Shown here: positions 51,427-60,217 of the stretch, in pieces | Layout: every line of letters starts with the position of its first letter | Position numbering within the stretch: position 1 is the stretch's first letter | Source: Aldehydirespirator sp965221215 | GTDB taxonomy: Bacteria > Actinomycetota > Acidimicrobiia > Acidimicrobiales > Aldehydirespiratoraceae | Reading direction: 5' to 3' | Assembly (NCBI GenBank): GCA_965221215.1 | Contig: OZ244872.1 | Location: 558,001-622,000, forward strand | Length of the DNA stretch: 64,000 nucleotides | The notes under the pieces: generated by a model | What the model was told of the DNA's origin: nothing | What the model saw: only the letters and a program-made list of their open reading frames with translations | Database searches by the model: none | Program-made: the position numbers and the translations under genes

Positions 51427-52428
51427 ATGGACTTCGGAGTCGTCCTCCAGACCGACCCGCCGGCCTGGCGGGTGGTGGACCTGGCCCAGAAGGCCGAGAC
51501 CTACGGGTTCTCCCACGGCTGGACCTTCGACAGCCATGTGCTGTGGCAGGAGCCGTTCGTCATCTACAGCCAGATGCTGTCGGCCACGAACCGCATGATC
51601 ATCGGGCCGATGGTCACCAACCCAGGCACCCGCAACTGGACGGTCACCGCGTCGCTGTTTGCCACCCTCAACGACATGTTCGGCGACCGCACCGTGTGCG
51701 GCATCGGCCGGGGCGACTCCGCCATGCGGGTGCTGGGCCACACGCCCACCAGCCTGGCCACCCTCGGCGAGTCGATGAAGGTCATCAAGGGCCTCGTCGA
51801 GGGCCGAGAGGTCGACTACAACGGCACCCGCCAGCAGTTCCCGTGGTCGGCGGGCGGCCGGCTAGACATCTTGATGGCCGCCTACGGACCGCGGGCCCTG
51901 CAGCTCTGCGGCGAGCAGGCCGACGGGTTCATCCTGCAGCTCGCCGATCCTCAGATCACCGAGTGGACCATCGCGGCCGTACGCAAGGCTGCGGCCGAGG
52001 CGGGACGTGATCCCGATGAGCTGTACATGTGCGTGGCCGCGCCGGCCTATGTGGGAGAGGATCTGGCCCACCAGCGCGACCAGGTCCGCTGGTTCGGCGG
52101 CATGGTCGGCAACCATGTGGCCGACCTGGTGGACCGCTACGGCGACACCGGCGCCGGCGTGCCCCAGGCCCTCACCGACTACATCGCCGGCCGGGAGGGC
52201 TACGACTACTCCGAGCACGGCAAGGCGGGCAACGTGCACACCGACTTCGTGCCCGACGAGGTGATCGACCGCTTCTGCATCCTCGGCGACGCCGACCACC
52301 ACATCGCCCGCCTACAGGAGTTGCGCGACTTGGGTGTCGACCAGTTCGCCATCTATCTGATGCACGATTCCAAGGACGAGACGCTGAACGCCTACGGCCA
52401 GCGGATCATCCCGGCGCTCAGGAAGTGA
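51427..52428 (+). CDS. LLM-class flavin/F420-dependent oxidoreductase (CPS_4043-like)
   Basis: 333 residues, TIM-barrel luciferase-like fold: MDFGVVLQTDPPAWRVVDLAQKAETYGF, GPMVTNPGTRNWTVTASLFATLN, VCGIGRGDSAMRVLG and AYGPRALQLCGEQADGFILQ. It resembles the LLM subfamily that co-occurs with hydantoinase and beta-ureidopropionase genes. The cofactor, F420 or FMN, cannot be decided here. It might oxidise or reduce a pyrimidine ring, for example serving in place of dihydropyrimidine dehydrogenase, which is absent from the window; this is inference. It lies 12 nt after mmsA. Confidence 0.87.
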   Translation: MDFGVVLQTDPPAWRVVDLAQKAETYGFSHGWTFDSHVLWQEPFVIYSQMLSATNRMIIGPMVTNPGTRNWTVTASLFATLNDMFGDRTVCGIGRGDSAMRVLGHTPTSLATLGESMKVIKGLVEGREVDYNGTRQQFPWSAGGRLDILMAAYGPRALQLCGEQADGFILQLADPQITEWTIAAVRKAAAEAGRDPDELYMCVAAPAYVGEDLAHQRDQVRWFGGMVGNHVADLVDRYGDTGAGVPQALTDYIAGREGYDYSEHGKAGNVHTDFVPDEVIDRFCILGDADHHIARLQELRDLGVDQFAIYLMHDSKDETLNAYGQRIIPALRK

Positions 52429-52444
52429 TTCCCAGCGGCCGAGC

Positions 52445-53476
52445 GTGTCGGCGTCAATGAAGTCCGAGTCTGGGCCGCCCGTTGAAGCCATGATCGATTC
52501 GGTCAGTCCAGCCTCCAATGCGGAGGTCGACGATCCGATCGTCTTCGAGCAGATACTGCGCCAGCAAGCCTCCCGCGAGCAGCGGCGGGACCGGATGCGC
52601 AGGACCGGCCGGCAGGTGGTGGTGCTGGCCGTCTTCGTCTGCCTGCTGGGGGTGGCGTACAGCCTGTACAAGGTGGTGGGCACGTCCATCGACGACGCCC
52701 AGTCCGGCTGGCCGGTCATCGGCTCGATTCTGCCCGAGTCCGACGACCTGAAGATGCCCCCGCTGCCCGACATCATCTCGGGGATCTTCGAGGAGCCGAG
52801 GGGCACCAACGAGCCCTTCTGGTCGATCGTCGGCAAGGAGGCCGCCTTCACCCTGCGGGAGGCAGCCGTGGGATTCGCCATCGGCGTGGTAGTGGGCCTC
52901 AGTATCGCCATCGTGCTCACTACATCCGGGCGCTTGGAGCGGGCTCTGGTACCCCACGTGATCGCCAGCCAGACCATCCCGCTCATCGCCATCGCGCCCA
53001 TCATCGTGATCTGGGGCCGCAAGAGCTTCGACTTCCTGCCCTTCGAGTGGCAGGACTGGATGTCGGTGTCGATAATCGCCACCTACCTGACGTTCTTCCC
53101 CGTCACGATCAACGGCCTGCGGGGCCTGCAATCACCCCGGCCCGAGAACCTCGAGCTGATGGACTCCTACGCGGCCCGCTGGGTCCAGACCCTGTGGCGC
53201 CTGCGGCTGCCGGCCTCGCTGCCGTACCTGTTCGCGGCGTTCAAGATAGCGGCCACCGCCAGCGTGGTGGGAGCCATCGTGGGAGAGATCTCCGCCGGGG
53301 TCAAGGGAGGCCTGGGCCGCCGGGTGCTGCTGGAGGCTCAGCGCTACACCACCGGCCCGGAGCGCCTCTATGTGGCGGTGCTGGGCGCGGCCGCTCTGGG
53401 GATCTTCGTGTTCGCGGTGATCTCGACGATCGAGTACGGACTGGTTGGCCGCAAGGGTCGGGAGACCGTGACATGA
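52445..53476 (+). CDS. ABC transporter permease, NMT1/SsuC type (1)
   Basis: 343 residues from GTG 52445. ATG 52457 is an equally possible start, and neither has a clear ribosome site. A cytoplasmic N-terminal tail is followed by TM1 (VVVLAVFVCLLGVAYSLY), a long periplasmic loop, and the BPD permease core with EAAVGFAIGVVVGLSIAI and the EAA-like ELMDSYAARWVQTLWRLRLPASLPYLFAAFKIA. It pairs with the second permease (54273) and the ATPase to import a small heterocycle or amine, presumably a pyrimidine given the neighbours. Confidence 0.88.
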   Translation: MSASMKSESGPPVEAMIDSVSPASNAEVDDPIVFEQILRQQASREQRRDRMRRTGRQVVVLAVFVCLLGVAYSLYKVVGTSIDDAQSGWPVIGSILPESDDLKMPPLPDIISGIFEEPRGTNEPFWSIVGKEAAFTLREAAVGFAIGVVVGLSIAIVLTTSGRLERALVPHVIASQTIPLIAIAPIIVIWGRKSFDFLPFEWQDWMSVSIIATYLTFFPVTINGLRGLQSPRPENLELMDSYAARWVQTLWRLRLPASLPYLFAAFKIAATASVVGAIVGEISAGVKGGLGRRVLLEAQRYTTGPERLYVAVLGAAALGIFVFAVISTIEYGLVGRKGRETVT

Positions 53477-54270
53477 GCGAAGCAGGCCCCGACATGAACG
53501 ACCAGGCCCCGGCCGTCGAGATCAGCGGCGCGTCCAAGATCTTCAATCCCGGGCGCCACAACGAGGTGAAGGCCCTCGAAGATATCGACCTTCACATCGA
53601 CCAGGGCGACTTCGTCACCCTCATCGGCCCCTCGGGCTGCGGAAAGAGCACGCTGCTGCGCCTCATCGCGGCGCTCGTCGATGCCAGCGACGGCACCGTC
53701 CTCGTCAACGGCAAGACCGCCGACGCGGCCCGCCTCGACCGGGACTATTCGATGGTGTTCCAGCGGGCGGGCCTGTTCGACTGGCGCAACGTCTCGCGCA
53801 ACATCGAGCTGCCGCTCGAGCTGATGGGCTGGAAGGCAGCCGACCGGCGCCGCCGGTCGGCTGAGATGCTCGAACTGGTCAAACTCACCGAGTTCGCCCG
53901 CCATCACCCCGCCGAGCTCTCCGGCGGCATGCAGCAGCGCATCGCCATAGCCCGGGCCATGTCGTTCCACCCGCAGCTGCTGCTGATGGACGAACCGTTC
54001 GGCGCGCTCGACGAGATGACCCGCGAGCACATGCAGAACGAGCTCCTGCGCATCTGGTCGGAGACCCAGATAACCGTCGTGTTCGTTACCCACTCCATAC
54101 CCGAGGCGGTGTTCCTGTCCACCAAGGTGGCGGTCATGTCGCCCCGCCCGGGGAGGATCGCGGCCGTGATCCACAACGATCTGGGCCCGCGAACCGACGC
54201 CACCCGGGACGATCCCGCCTTCTTCAGCAACGTCACCGCAGTGCGCGACGCGCTGCGGGGAGGTCACTAG
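53473..54270 (+). CDS. ABC transporter ATP-binding protein, SsuB/TauB type
   Basis: 265 residues. Its ATG overlaps the permease stop as ATGA. Walker A GPSGCGKST, Q-loop VFQRAGLFDW, signature LSGGMQQR, Walker B LLLMDEPFGALDE and H-loop VFVTHSIPEA are complete. It is a cytoplasmic motor for the importer encoded by its neighbours. Confidence 0.95.
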   Translation: MSEAGPDMNDQAPAVEISGASKIFNPGRHNEVKALEDIDLHIDQGDFVTLIGPSGCGKSTLLRLIAALVDASDGTVLVNGKTADAARLDRDYSMVFQRAGLFDWRNVSRNIELPLELMGWKAADRRRRSAEMLELVKLTEFARHHPAELSGGMQQRIAIARAMSFHPQLLLMDEPFGALDEMTREHMQNELLRIWSETQITVVFVTHSIPEAVFLSTKVAVMSPRPGRIAAVIHNDLGPRTDATRDDPAFFSNVTAVRDALRGGH

Positions 54271-54272
54271 CG

Positions 54273-55055
54273 GTGACTGCGGCGAGGGCGCTGCTGCGCT
54301 CCTGGCTGCCGCCGGTGGTGGCTGCGGCGGTCATCTTCGGCGGCTGGGAGGCGGTCCTGGCGGTACTGCGACCCGACGGCTTCGTGCTGCCGCCACCCTC
54401 GGAAATCGGGAGCGCGGTCGCGGAGAACTTCGACGCCATCATCACCGCCACCGGAGTGACCGGCTTCATCATCGTCACCGGTCTGCTCGCCGGAGTGGTG
54501 GTGGGAGCGGCGTTCGCTCTGCTGGTCACCGCCTCCCGGGCTGCCGACGAGACGCTCACTCCACTGGCGGTGGCCGTCAATGCGGTTCCGATCATCGCGC
54601 TGGCCCCGATCTTCAACGCCTGGTTCGGGCTCCTGTCGCCCCGCTCCAACCAGGCCGTGGTGGTGGTGCTGGTGTTCTTCCCGATCTTCATCAACACGGC
54701 CCGGGGCCTGACCCAGGTGGAGCCGAGCCAGATCGAGCTGATGGAGTCCTACGGGGCCGGCAAGTGGCGGATCATGCGGGAGGTACGCATCCCCAACGCC
54801 ATGCCGTTCTTCTTCACCGCGCTGAAACTGGCCACTTCGCTGGCCGTGATCGCTGCCATCGTGGCCGAGTACTTCGGTGGCCGCCAGGACGCCCTGGGCA
54901 ACCTCATCACCAACTCGGCCGGACTGACCCGCTACGACGACGCCTGGGCCGCGGTGCTGGCCGGCTCGTTGGTGGGAATCGGCCTCTACGCGCTCGCAGT
55001 CCTTGTCGAGCGCATCGTCATGCCCTGGTACTTCGTGGCCAGGAGGTCGGCGTGA
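54273..55055 (+). CDS. ABC transporter permease, NMT1/SsuC type (2)
   Basis: 260 residues from GTG 54273, two bases after the ATPase stop. About six membrane segments; the EAA motif reads ELMESYGAGKWRIMREVRIPNAMPFFFTALKLA. It has GLLAGVVVGAAFALLV and IVAEYFGGRQDALGNLI as expected for the SsuC/ThiX-like group. It forms a heterodimeric channel with the permease at 52445. Confidence 0.92.
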   Translation: MTAARALLRSWLPPVVAAAVIFGGWEAVLAVLRPDGFVLPPPSEIGSAVAENFDAIITATGVTGFIIVTGLLAGVVVGAAFALLVTASRAADETLTPLAVAVNAVPIIALAPIFNAWFGLLSPRSNQAVVVVLVFFPIFINTARGLTQVEPSQIELMESYGAGKWRIMREVRIPNAMPFFFTALKLATSLAVIAAIVAEYFGGRQDALGNLITNSAGLTRYDDAWAAVLAGSLVGIGLYALAVLVERIVMPWYFVARRSA

Positions 55056-55104
55056 CGCGCGCAACTGAGTCTCGTCAGAGATAACCCACACCGGGAGGGA
55101 AACC

Positions 55105-56556
55105 ATGAAAACCAAGAAAACGTTGATCCGCCTATTGGTGCCGCTTCTGGCCTTAGGCCTGATCGCCGCCGCCTGTGGCGACGACGAGGAGCCGGCCGCT
55201 CCGGACACCAGCGCGGCGGACGCCGCGGCCGCCGCCGCCGAGGCCGACGCAGCCGCCGCGCAGGCTGAGGCCGACGCGGCCGCGGCCGAGGCCGAGGCGG
55301 CTGCCGCCAGGGCAGCCGAGGCTGAGGCGGCGCTCGCGGAGGCCATGGCTGAGGCCGAGGGGGCGATAGACCCCGAGGTCGTCGCCGCGCTCGAGGCCGA
55401 GCTGGAATCGGCAGCCGCCGAGGCAGCCGCGGCCCAGTCCGAGGCCGAAGCAGCCGCGGCTGCTCAGGCAGACGCCGAAGAAGCTGCCGCCGCCGCCGAG
55501 GCGGCCGCGGCGGAGGCCATGGCCGAGCCCGAGCCCGCGCCGCCGGTCGACGTCACCCTGCAGCTGCAATGGTTCACCCAGTCGCAGTTCGCGGGCTACT
55601 ACGCGGCCGTGGCCACCGGCATCTACGAGGACTACGGACTCAACGTGGAGATCCTCGAGGGCGGCGTGGAGATCGTGCCCGCCTCGGTCCTGGACTCGGG
55701 TGCCGCCGACTTCGCGGTGTCCTGGGTGCCTCGTGGCCTGGTGCCACGCGAGGAGGGCGCCAACATCACCAACATCGCCCAGGTGTTCCAGCGCAGCGCC
55801 ACCCTCCAGGTGGCCTTCGCCGACTCCGGCATCTCCACGGTGGCCGACCTGGAGGGCCGCACCGTCGGCAACTGGGGCTTCGGCAACGAGTTCGAGCTAC
55901 TGGCCGGCCTCCGCCGGAACGGGCTCGACCCGGCATCCGATGTTCAGCTGGTCCAGCAGAACTTCGACATGCTGGCGCTGATCAGCGGCGAGATCGACGC
56001 CGCCCAGGCCATGATCTACAACGAGTACGCCCAGGTGCTCGAGACGGAGAACCCCGCCACCGGCGAGCTGTACCAGCCCGAGGACCTCAACATCATCAAC
56101 TGGAATGATGTGGGCACGGCCATGCTCCAGGATGCTCTGTGGGCCGACGCCGACCGGCTGGACGACGACCCCGCCTACCACGAGACCGCGGTCAAGTTCG
56201 TCGAGGCGTCGCTCAAGGGGTGGATCTACTGCCGCGACAACCCCGAGGCGTGCGTGGACATCGTCCTCGACAACGCGCCCACTCTGGGCCGGTCGCACCA
56301 GACCTGGCAGCTCAACGAGATCAACGCCCTGATCTGGCCGTCGCCGCAGGGCGTGGGCGTGATGGACAAGGACCTGTGGGACCAGACCGTCGCGGTGGCC
56401 ACCAGCGAGGGAATCCTCGCCTCGGCCCCCGACGATGACGCCTACCGCCCCGAGATCGCCTGGGAGGCGGTCACCAACCTGCGCAACGCCGGAGTCGACG
56501 TGATCGGCAACGGCTGGCAGCGCGTGCCCGTCACCCTGCTACCCGGCGGCGAGTAG
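55105..56556 (+). CDS. ABC substrate-binding lipoprotein with long alanine/glutamate coiled-coil spacer
   Basis: 483 residues. Signal peptide and lipobox LIAAAC anchor it at Cys24. Residues ~35-147 are almost purely Ala, Glu, Asp and Gln in a continuous helix-forming, heptad-like stretch, unusual for this family. The NMT1/THI5-like binding domain follows (LQLQWFTQSQFAGYYAAVATGIYEDYGLNVEILEGG, GNWGFGNEFELLAGL, LISGEIDAAQAMIYNEYAQV). It delivers a pyrimidine-like or amine ligand to the permeases. The spacer may hold it away from the membrane through a thick envelope. GGGAGGG precedes ATG 55105. Confidence 0.92.
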   Translation: MKTKKTLIRLLVPLLALGLIAAACGDDEEPAAPDTSAADAAAAAAEADAAAAQAEADAAAAEAEAAAARAAEAEAALAEAMAEAEGAIDPEVVAALEAELESAAAEAAAAQSEAEAAAAAQADAEEAAAAAEAAAAEAMAEPEPAPPVDVTLQLQWFTQSQFAGYYAAVATGIYEDYGLNVEILEGGVEIVPASVLDSGAADFAVSWVPRGLVPREEGANITNIAQVFQRSATLQVAFADSGISTVADLEGRTVGNWGFGNEFELLAGLRRNGLDPASDVQLVQQNFDMLALISGEIDAAQAMIYNEYAQVLETENPATGELYQPEDLNIINWNDVGTAMLQDALWADADRLDDDPAYHETAVKFVEASLKGWIYCRDNPEACVDIVLDNAPTLGRSHQTWQLNEINALIWPSPQGVGVMDKDLWDQTVAVATSEGILASAPDDDAYRPEIAWEAVTNLRNAGVDVIGNGWQRVPVTLLPGGE

Positions 56557-56669
56557 CCCCTCGCTGCACATCCGGTTCGGGCTGGCGGCGGCGTTCAGTT
56601 CGCCGCCGGCCCCGACCGCGCCAACACGACCGCGCCAACGCGGCCGCTAGCGAATAGCCTGCGGGCGCT

Positions 56670-58988
56670 GTGTATTCCTCTCTTGGCCGGTGGTGCTACC
56701 GGCATCCGTGGCGGGTTCTCACTGCCTGGCTCCTGGTTCTGGTGGTCGCGGTGGCCGCCGCGGGCAGCCTCGGCGCGTCCTACGGCGGCGCTCCCGCCGC
56801 CCCCGACGCCGAGAGCACCCGAGGCGCCGACATCCTCGACGAGCACTTCGGACGGATCGGCTCGCGGATCGGCGGCCGGATCGTGTTTCGGGCCGAACGG
56901 GGCGTGAACGACCCGGCGGTGCGCTCGGCCATGTCCGAGCTGTTCAACCGCGTCTCAGCCATCGAGGGAGTCGTCGTCGCCTCGCCCTACCACGCTGACG
57001 GCGCGCGCCGCATCGCCGAGGACGGGATCATCGCCTTCGCCGACGTCAACACCGAAGCAGACGTCGCCGCCAACGAGGCTTCCGACATTGGCGTCGAGAT
57101 CGACCACCTCATCGACGCCGCCGGGCTCCGGTCGATGGACGGCATGCAGGTAGAGGTGGGCGGGGCCTGGCTGGCCGAGCAAGAGCCGCCCGAGTCCGAG
57201 GCCATCGGGCTGGCCTTCGCTGTGTTCGTGCTGATCCTGGCGGTGGGCTCGGTGGTGGCCATGGGCCTGACCGTGGCCTCGGCGCTGGCCGGGGTGGCTG
57301 TCGGGGCGACCGGCGTCGTGATGCTGAGCAACGTGATGGACGTGCCCGAGTTCGCTCCCACCATCGGGCTGATGATCGGCATCGGGGTGGGCATCGACTA
57401 CGCCCTGTTCATCATCACCCGCTATCGGGAGTGGGTGGGCCGCGGCCTGAGCTCCGAGGACGCGGCCGCGGCCGCGCTCGACTCGGCGGGCCGGGCGGTG
57501 ATCTTCGCCGGCGCCACCGTGGTGGTGTCGCTGTTGGGCCTGCTGCTCATCGGGCTGCCCTTCGTGTCCGGGCTGGGCCTGGCCGCGGCCATCACCGTGG
57601 CCCTGGTGATGGTCGGGTCGGTAACGCTGCTGCCGGCGTTCATCGGCCTGCTGGGCGAGCGGATCACCACCACCCGCCTCCGGGGCGTGCTGGCCGCCTC
57701 GCTGATCGGGGTTGCGCTGCTTGGATTCGGCACCGGCCTCAGGCCCCTGCTGGTGGGCCTGCCCGCAGCCGCGGTGGTGCTGGTGGCCGGGTCGTTCAGA
57801 TTCTCGTCCAACCCGCTGCGACGGCCGATACGGCCGCGGGAGGCCAAGCCGCGGCGCGAGACCGGCTGGTACCGGCTCAGCCGGGTGGTGCAGTCCCGGC
57901 CCTGGCTGTTCGCCATCGGCGGCACGGCCGTGCTGGTGGTGTTGGCCGCTCCCGTACTGGGTCTGCGCCTGGGCTTCTCTGATGAGGGCAACTTCGCGCC
58001 GGACACCACCACCCGCCGGGCCTACGACCTGATATCGGAGGGTTTCGGGCCGGGCGCCAACGGACAGCTGATCGTTGTGGCCGAGGTTTCGCCCGCTGAC
58101 GGCGACATCGAAGCGATTGTGTCGCTGTCGGAGGCCTTGAACCGCACGCAGGGAGTGGCCTTCGCATCCATGCCGCTCGCCAACGAAACCCTTGACGCCA
58201 TGCTGATACGGGTGCAGCCGACCACTGGTCCCCAGGAGGCGGCCACCGAGGACCTGGTGCATCGGATTCGCGGCGAGGTCATTCCGCAGACTCTTGGCGG
58301 CACCGGACTGGAGGCTCTGGTTGCGGGCCAAGTGGCCTTCAACATCGACTTTTCCGATTACCTGGCCGGCCGCATCCTGATCTTCTTCGCCGCGGTGCTC
58401 GGGGCCTCGTTCCTGCTGCTGATGGCGGTGTTCCGGTCGCTGGTGGTGCCGCTCAAGGCCGTGATCATGAACATGCTGTCGATCGGGGCGGCCTACGGGG
58501 TGTCGGTGGCCGTGTTCCAGTGGGGGTGGACGGCCGACATCACCGGAATCGAGCCCGCGCCCATCGAGCCGTTCATCCCGATGATGCTGTTCGCCATCTT
58601 GTTCGGGCTGTCGATGGACTACGAGGTGTTCCTGCTGTCTCGCATGAAGGAGGAGTACGAGCGCACCGGCGACGCGGTGAACTCGGTGGCCGACGGGCTG
58701 GCCGCCACTGCCCGGGTGATCACCGCGGCCGCGGCCATCATGGTGGTGGTGTTCGGCAGCTTCGTGCTGGAGGACAACCGGGTCATCAAGCTCTTCGGCA
58801 TGGGGCTGGCCACTGCCATCGCCATCGACGCCACCCTGGTACGGATGCTGATCGTGCCCTCCACCATGGAACTGCTGGGGGCCCGCAACTGGTGGCTGCC
58901 CCGCTGGCTCGACCGCCTAGTCCCCAACCTGCGAGTCGAAGGCGCCCTGCCCGAGCCTGCTGATCACCAAACGGCAGCCGGGTCGTAG
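56670..58988 (+). CDS. MMPL/RND family membrane transporter
   Basis: 772 residues. Two homologous halves, each with a TM helix, a large external loop and five further TMs. The proton-relay motifs are GIGVGIDYALFIITRYREWVGRG in the first half and LFGLSMDYEVFLLSRMKEEY in the second. The N-terminus SLGRWCYRHPWRVLTAWLLVLV is typical of actinobacterial MMPL proteins that export lipids or siderophores. TAGCCT (56655-56660) lies 9 nt before GTG 56670. The 3' end overlaps paaC by 25 bp. Confidence 0.92.
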   Translation: MYSSLGRWCYRHPWRVLTAWLLVLVVAVAAAGSLGASYGGAPAAPDAESTRGADILDEHFGRIGSRIGGRIVFRAERGVNDPAVRSAMSELFNRVSAIEGVVVASPYHADGARRIAEDGIIAFADVNTEADVAANEASDIGVEIDHLIDAAGLRSMDGMQVEVGGAWLAEQEPPESEAIGLAFAVFVLILAVGSVVAMGLTVASALAGVAVGATGVVMLSNVMDVPEFAPTIGLMIGIGVGIDYALFIITRYREWVGRGLSSEDAAAAALDSAGRAVIFAGATVVVSLLGLLLIGLPFVSGLGLAAAITVALVMVGSVTLLPAFIGLLGERITTTRLRGVLAASLIGVALLGFGTGLRPLLVGLPAAAVVLVAGSFRFSSNPLRRPIRPREAKPRRETGWYRLSRVVQSRPWLFAIGGTAVLVVLAAPVLGLRLGFSDEGNFAPDTTTRRAYDLISEGFGPGANGQLIVVAEVSPADGDIEAIVSLSEALNRTQGVAFASMPLANETLDAMLIRVQPTTGPQEAATEDLVHRIRGEVIPQTLGGTGLEALVAGQVAFNIDFSDYLAGRILIFFAAVLGASFLLLMAVFRSLVVPLKAVIMNMLSIGAAYGVSVAVFQWGWTADITGIEPAPIEPFIPMMLFAILFGLSMDYEVFLLSRMKEEYERTGDAVNSVADGLAATARVITAAAAIMVVVFGSFVLEDNRVIKLFGMGLATAIAIDATLVRMLIVPSTMELLGARNWWLPRWLDRLVPNLRVEGALPEPADHQTAAGS

Positions 58989-59734
58989 TCGAGGACCTCT
59001 CTCATGCGGGCCATGAGCGGCCCGAACGAGTCCGACCGCTGGGTGCGCCGATCCTGGTCGCCGCCAACGAACTCGCCCGCAGCGGAGGGGCCGAACCGCT
59101 CCTCGATGGCTCGGGCCAGGGGCTCGAACAGTTCGGCGGTCGAGCCTGCGGTCATCCCGGCGGCGATGGCCGACGCCTCCCCGGCGGTCGCCTCGCACAG
59201 GCCCGGCACCATGTCGGCGATGGTCTTCAGGGCCTCGATGATCCGGCGGCGGGCTTCGGGGGCGTCCAGGAGCTTGTCCAGCAGGGCGTCGGCATGGCGC
59301 CGGTGGAACGCCTCCTCTCGCCGCGCCCGGCGGGCGATGGACGCCAGCTTGGGCAGCGCCGAGTCGCTCACCTGTTCCCAGCGCAGCTCCTCGAAGGCGT
59401 CGTAGATCCAGTGCCGCACCAGGGCCTCGGCCCATCCGCCGGTGGTGTACTCCACCAGATGGCAGCTCCGGTAGTCGCGACTGGGCCGCCCGAAGGCCAG
59501 CTTGTCGACCGCGGCGTCGGTGGGTTCGATCCCGTCGAGCTCGAGCACCAGCTCGTAGAGCAGCGCGGCGTGTCCGAGCTCGTCCTGGCCGATGCTGGAG
59601 AAGGCGAGGTCCTCCTCCAGGAACGGGGCCACCCCGATCCATTCGGTGTGCTGTTGGCCCATCAAGTGCTCGTCATCGGCAAAGGCCAGCAGGAACTCCC
59701 TGATCGCTGTTTGCTCGCTCACTGCTCTTGCCAT
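58964..59734 (-). CDS. paaC: Phenylacetyl-CoA epoxidase subunit C
   Basis: 256 residues from ATG 59734 (GTG 59722 is an alternative). The frame stays open upstream through the 48-bp repeats, but the family begins near AVSEQTAIREFLLAFADDEHLMGQQHTEW. EEDLAFSSIGQDELGHAALLYE, GRPSRDYRSCHLVEYTTGGWAEALVRHWIYD and RRARREEAFHRRHADALLDKLL are typical PaaC, the structural non-catalytic partner of PaaA. The multisubunit monooxygenase epoxidises phenylacetyl-CoA. The gene is separated from paaB by 205 bp. Confidence 0.92.
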   Translation of the reverse strand: MARAVSEQTAIREFLLAFADDEHLMGQQHTEWIGVAPFLEEDLAFSSIGQDELGHAALLYELVLELDGIEPTDAAVDKLAFGRPSRDYRSCHLVEYTTGGWAEALVRHWIYDAFEELRWEQVSDSALPKLASIARRARREEAFHRRHADALLDKLLDAPEARRRIIEALKTIADMVPGLCEATAGEASAIAAGMTAGSTAELFEPLARAIEERFGPSAAGEFVGGDQDRRTQRSDSFGPLMARMREVLDYDPAAVW

Positions 59735-59771
59735 CCCGAGCGATGTCGAGAACGAGCGACTCGCAGGCATC

Positions 59772-59950
59772 GCACAGCCGACTGCCGTTGAGGTCTGATC
59801 GGGGAGTACGGCAGGCAGCGTGCGGCCGACACCGGGTGCGGTCTCATCCGGGCACACGGCAGGCAGCGTGCGGCCAGCAACGGATGCGGTCTCATCCGGG
59901 CACACGGCAGGCAGCGTGCGGCCAGCAACGGATGCGGTCTCACTCGGGCG
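59772..59950. repeat. 48-bp tandem repeats between paaB and paaC
   Basis: Units start at 59772 (degenerate), 59820, 59868 and 59916 (partial). Each full unit ends CACACGGCAGGCAGC, and units 2-3 begin GTGCGGCCAGCAACGGATGC. GGATGCGGTCTCATCC inside the unit can fold as a hairpin. On the - strand the units stay open in the paaC frame as a 16-residue repeat (CPDETASVAGRTLPAV). They fill the whole paaB-paaC gap, and the last one runs into the paaB stop region. Confidence 0.85.
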
Positions 59951-60215
59951 CCTCGCGGGATGCCTTGCGGCGGGCGGCCACAGCCGCGCCGTCGTGGTGG
60001 CGGTGGGGCTTGTCGGCGTTGGGCGCCACGAAGCCGTCGTCGGCGACGATCACATGGTCGCGGCGCACCACCCAGAGGCGGTCTCCCTCGGCCCGGCGCA
60101 GATAGCCCTCGCGGGCCAACACCAGCGCCAACTCGTCGGTGGCCGCCTCCAGCGCTCCAACGTGGCGGAACTCGTCGCGCCCGTCCGTCTTGACGAACAC
60201 CTCGTATACGTCCAC
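59940..60215 (-). CDS. paaB: Phenylacetyl-CoA epoxidase subunit B
   Basis: 91 residues from GTG 60215, which has GCGAGGG 6 nt upstream. A TTG overlapping the paaA stop is less likely. VYEVFVKTDGRDEFRHVGALEAATDELALVLAREGYLRRAEGDRLWVVRRDHV matches the PaaB fold, which stabilises the PaaAC complex. The C-terminal His/Ala-rich tail (KPHRHHDGAAVAARRK) is a bit longer than usual. It follows paaA with a 2-nt gap. Confidence 0.9.
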   Translation of the reverse strand: MDVYEVFVKTDGRDEFRHVGALEAATDELALVLAREGYLRRAEGDRLWVVRRDHVIVADDGFVAPNADKPHRHHDGAAVAARRKASREAPE

Positions 60216-60217
60216 GC

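Noticed and set aside
59772..59950. A CRISPR array
   Set aside because: The 48-bp units are contiguous with no unique spacers.
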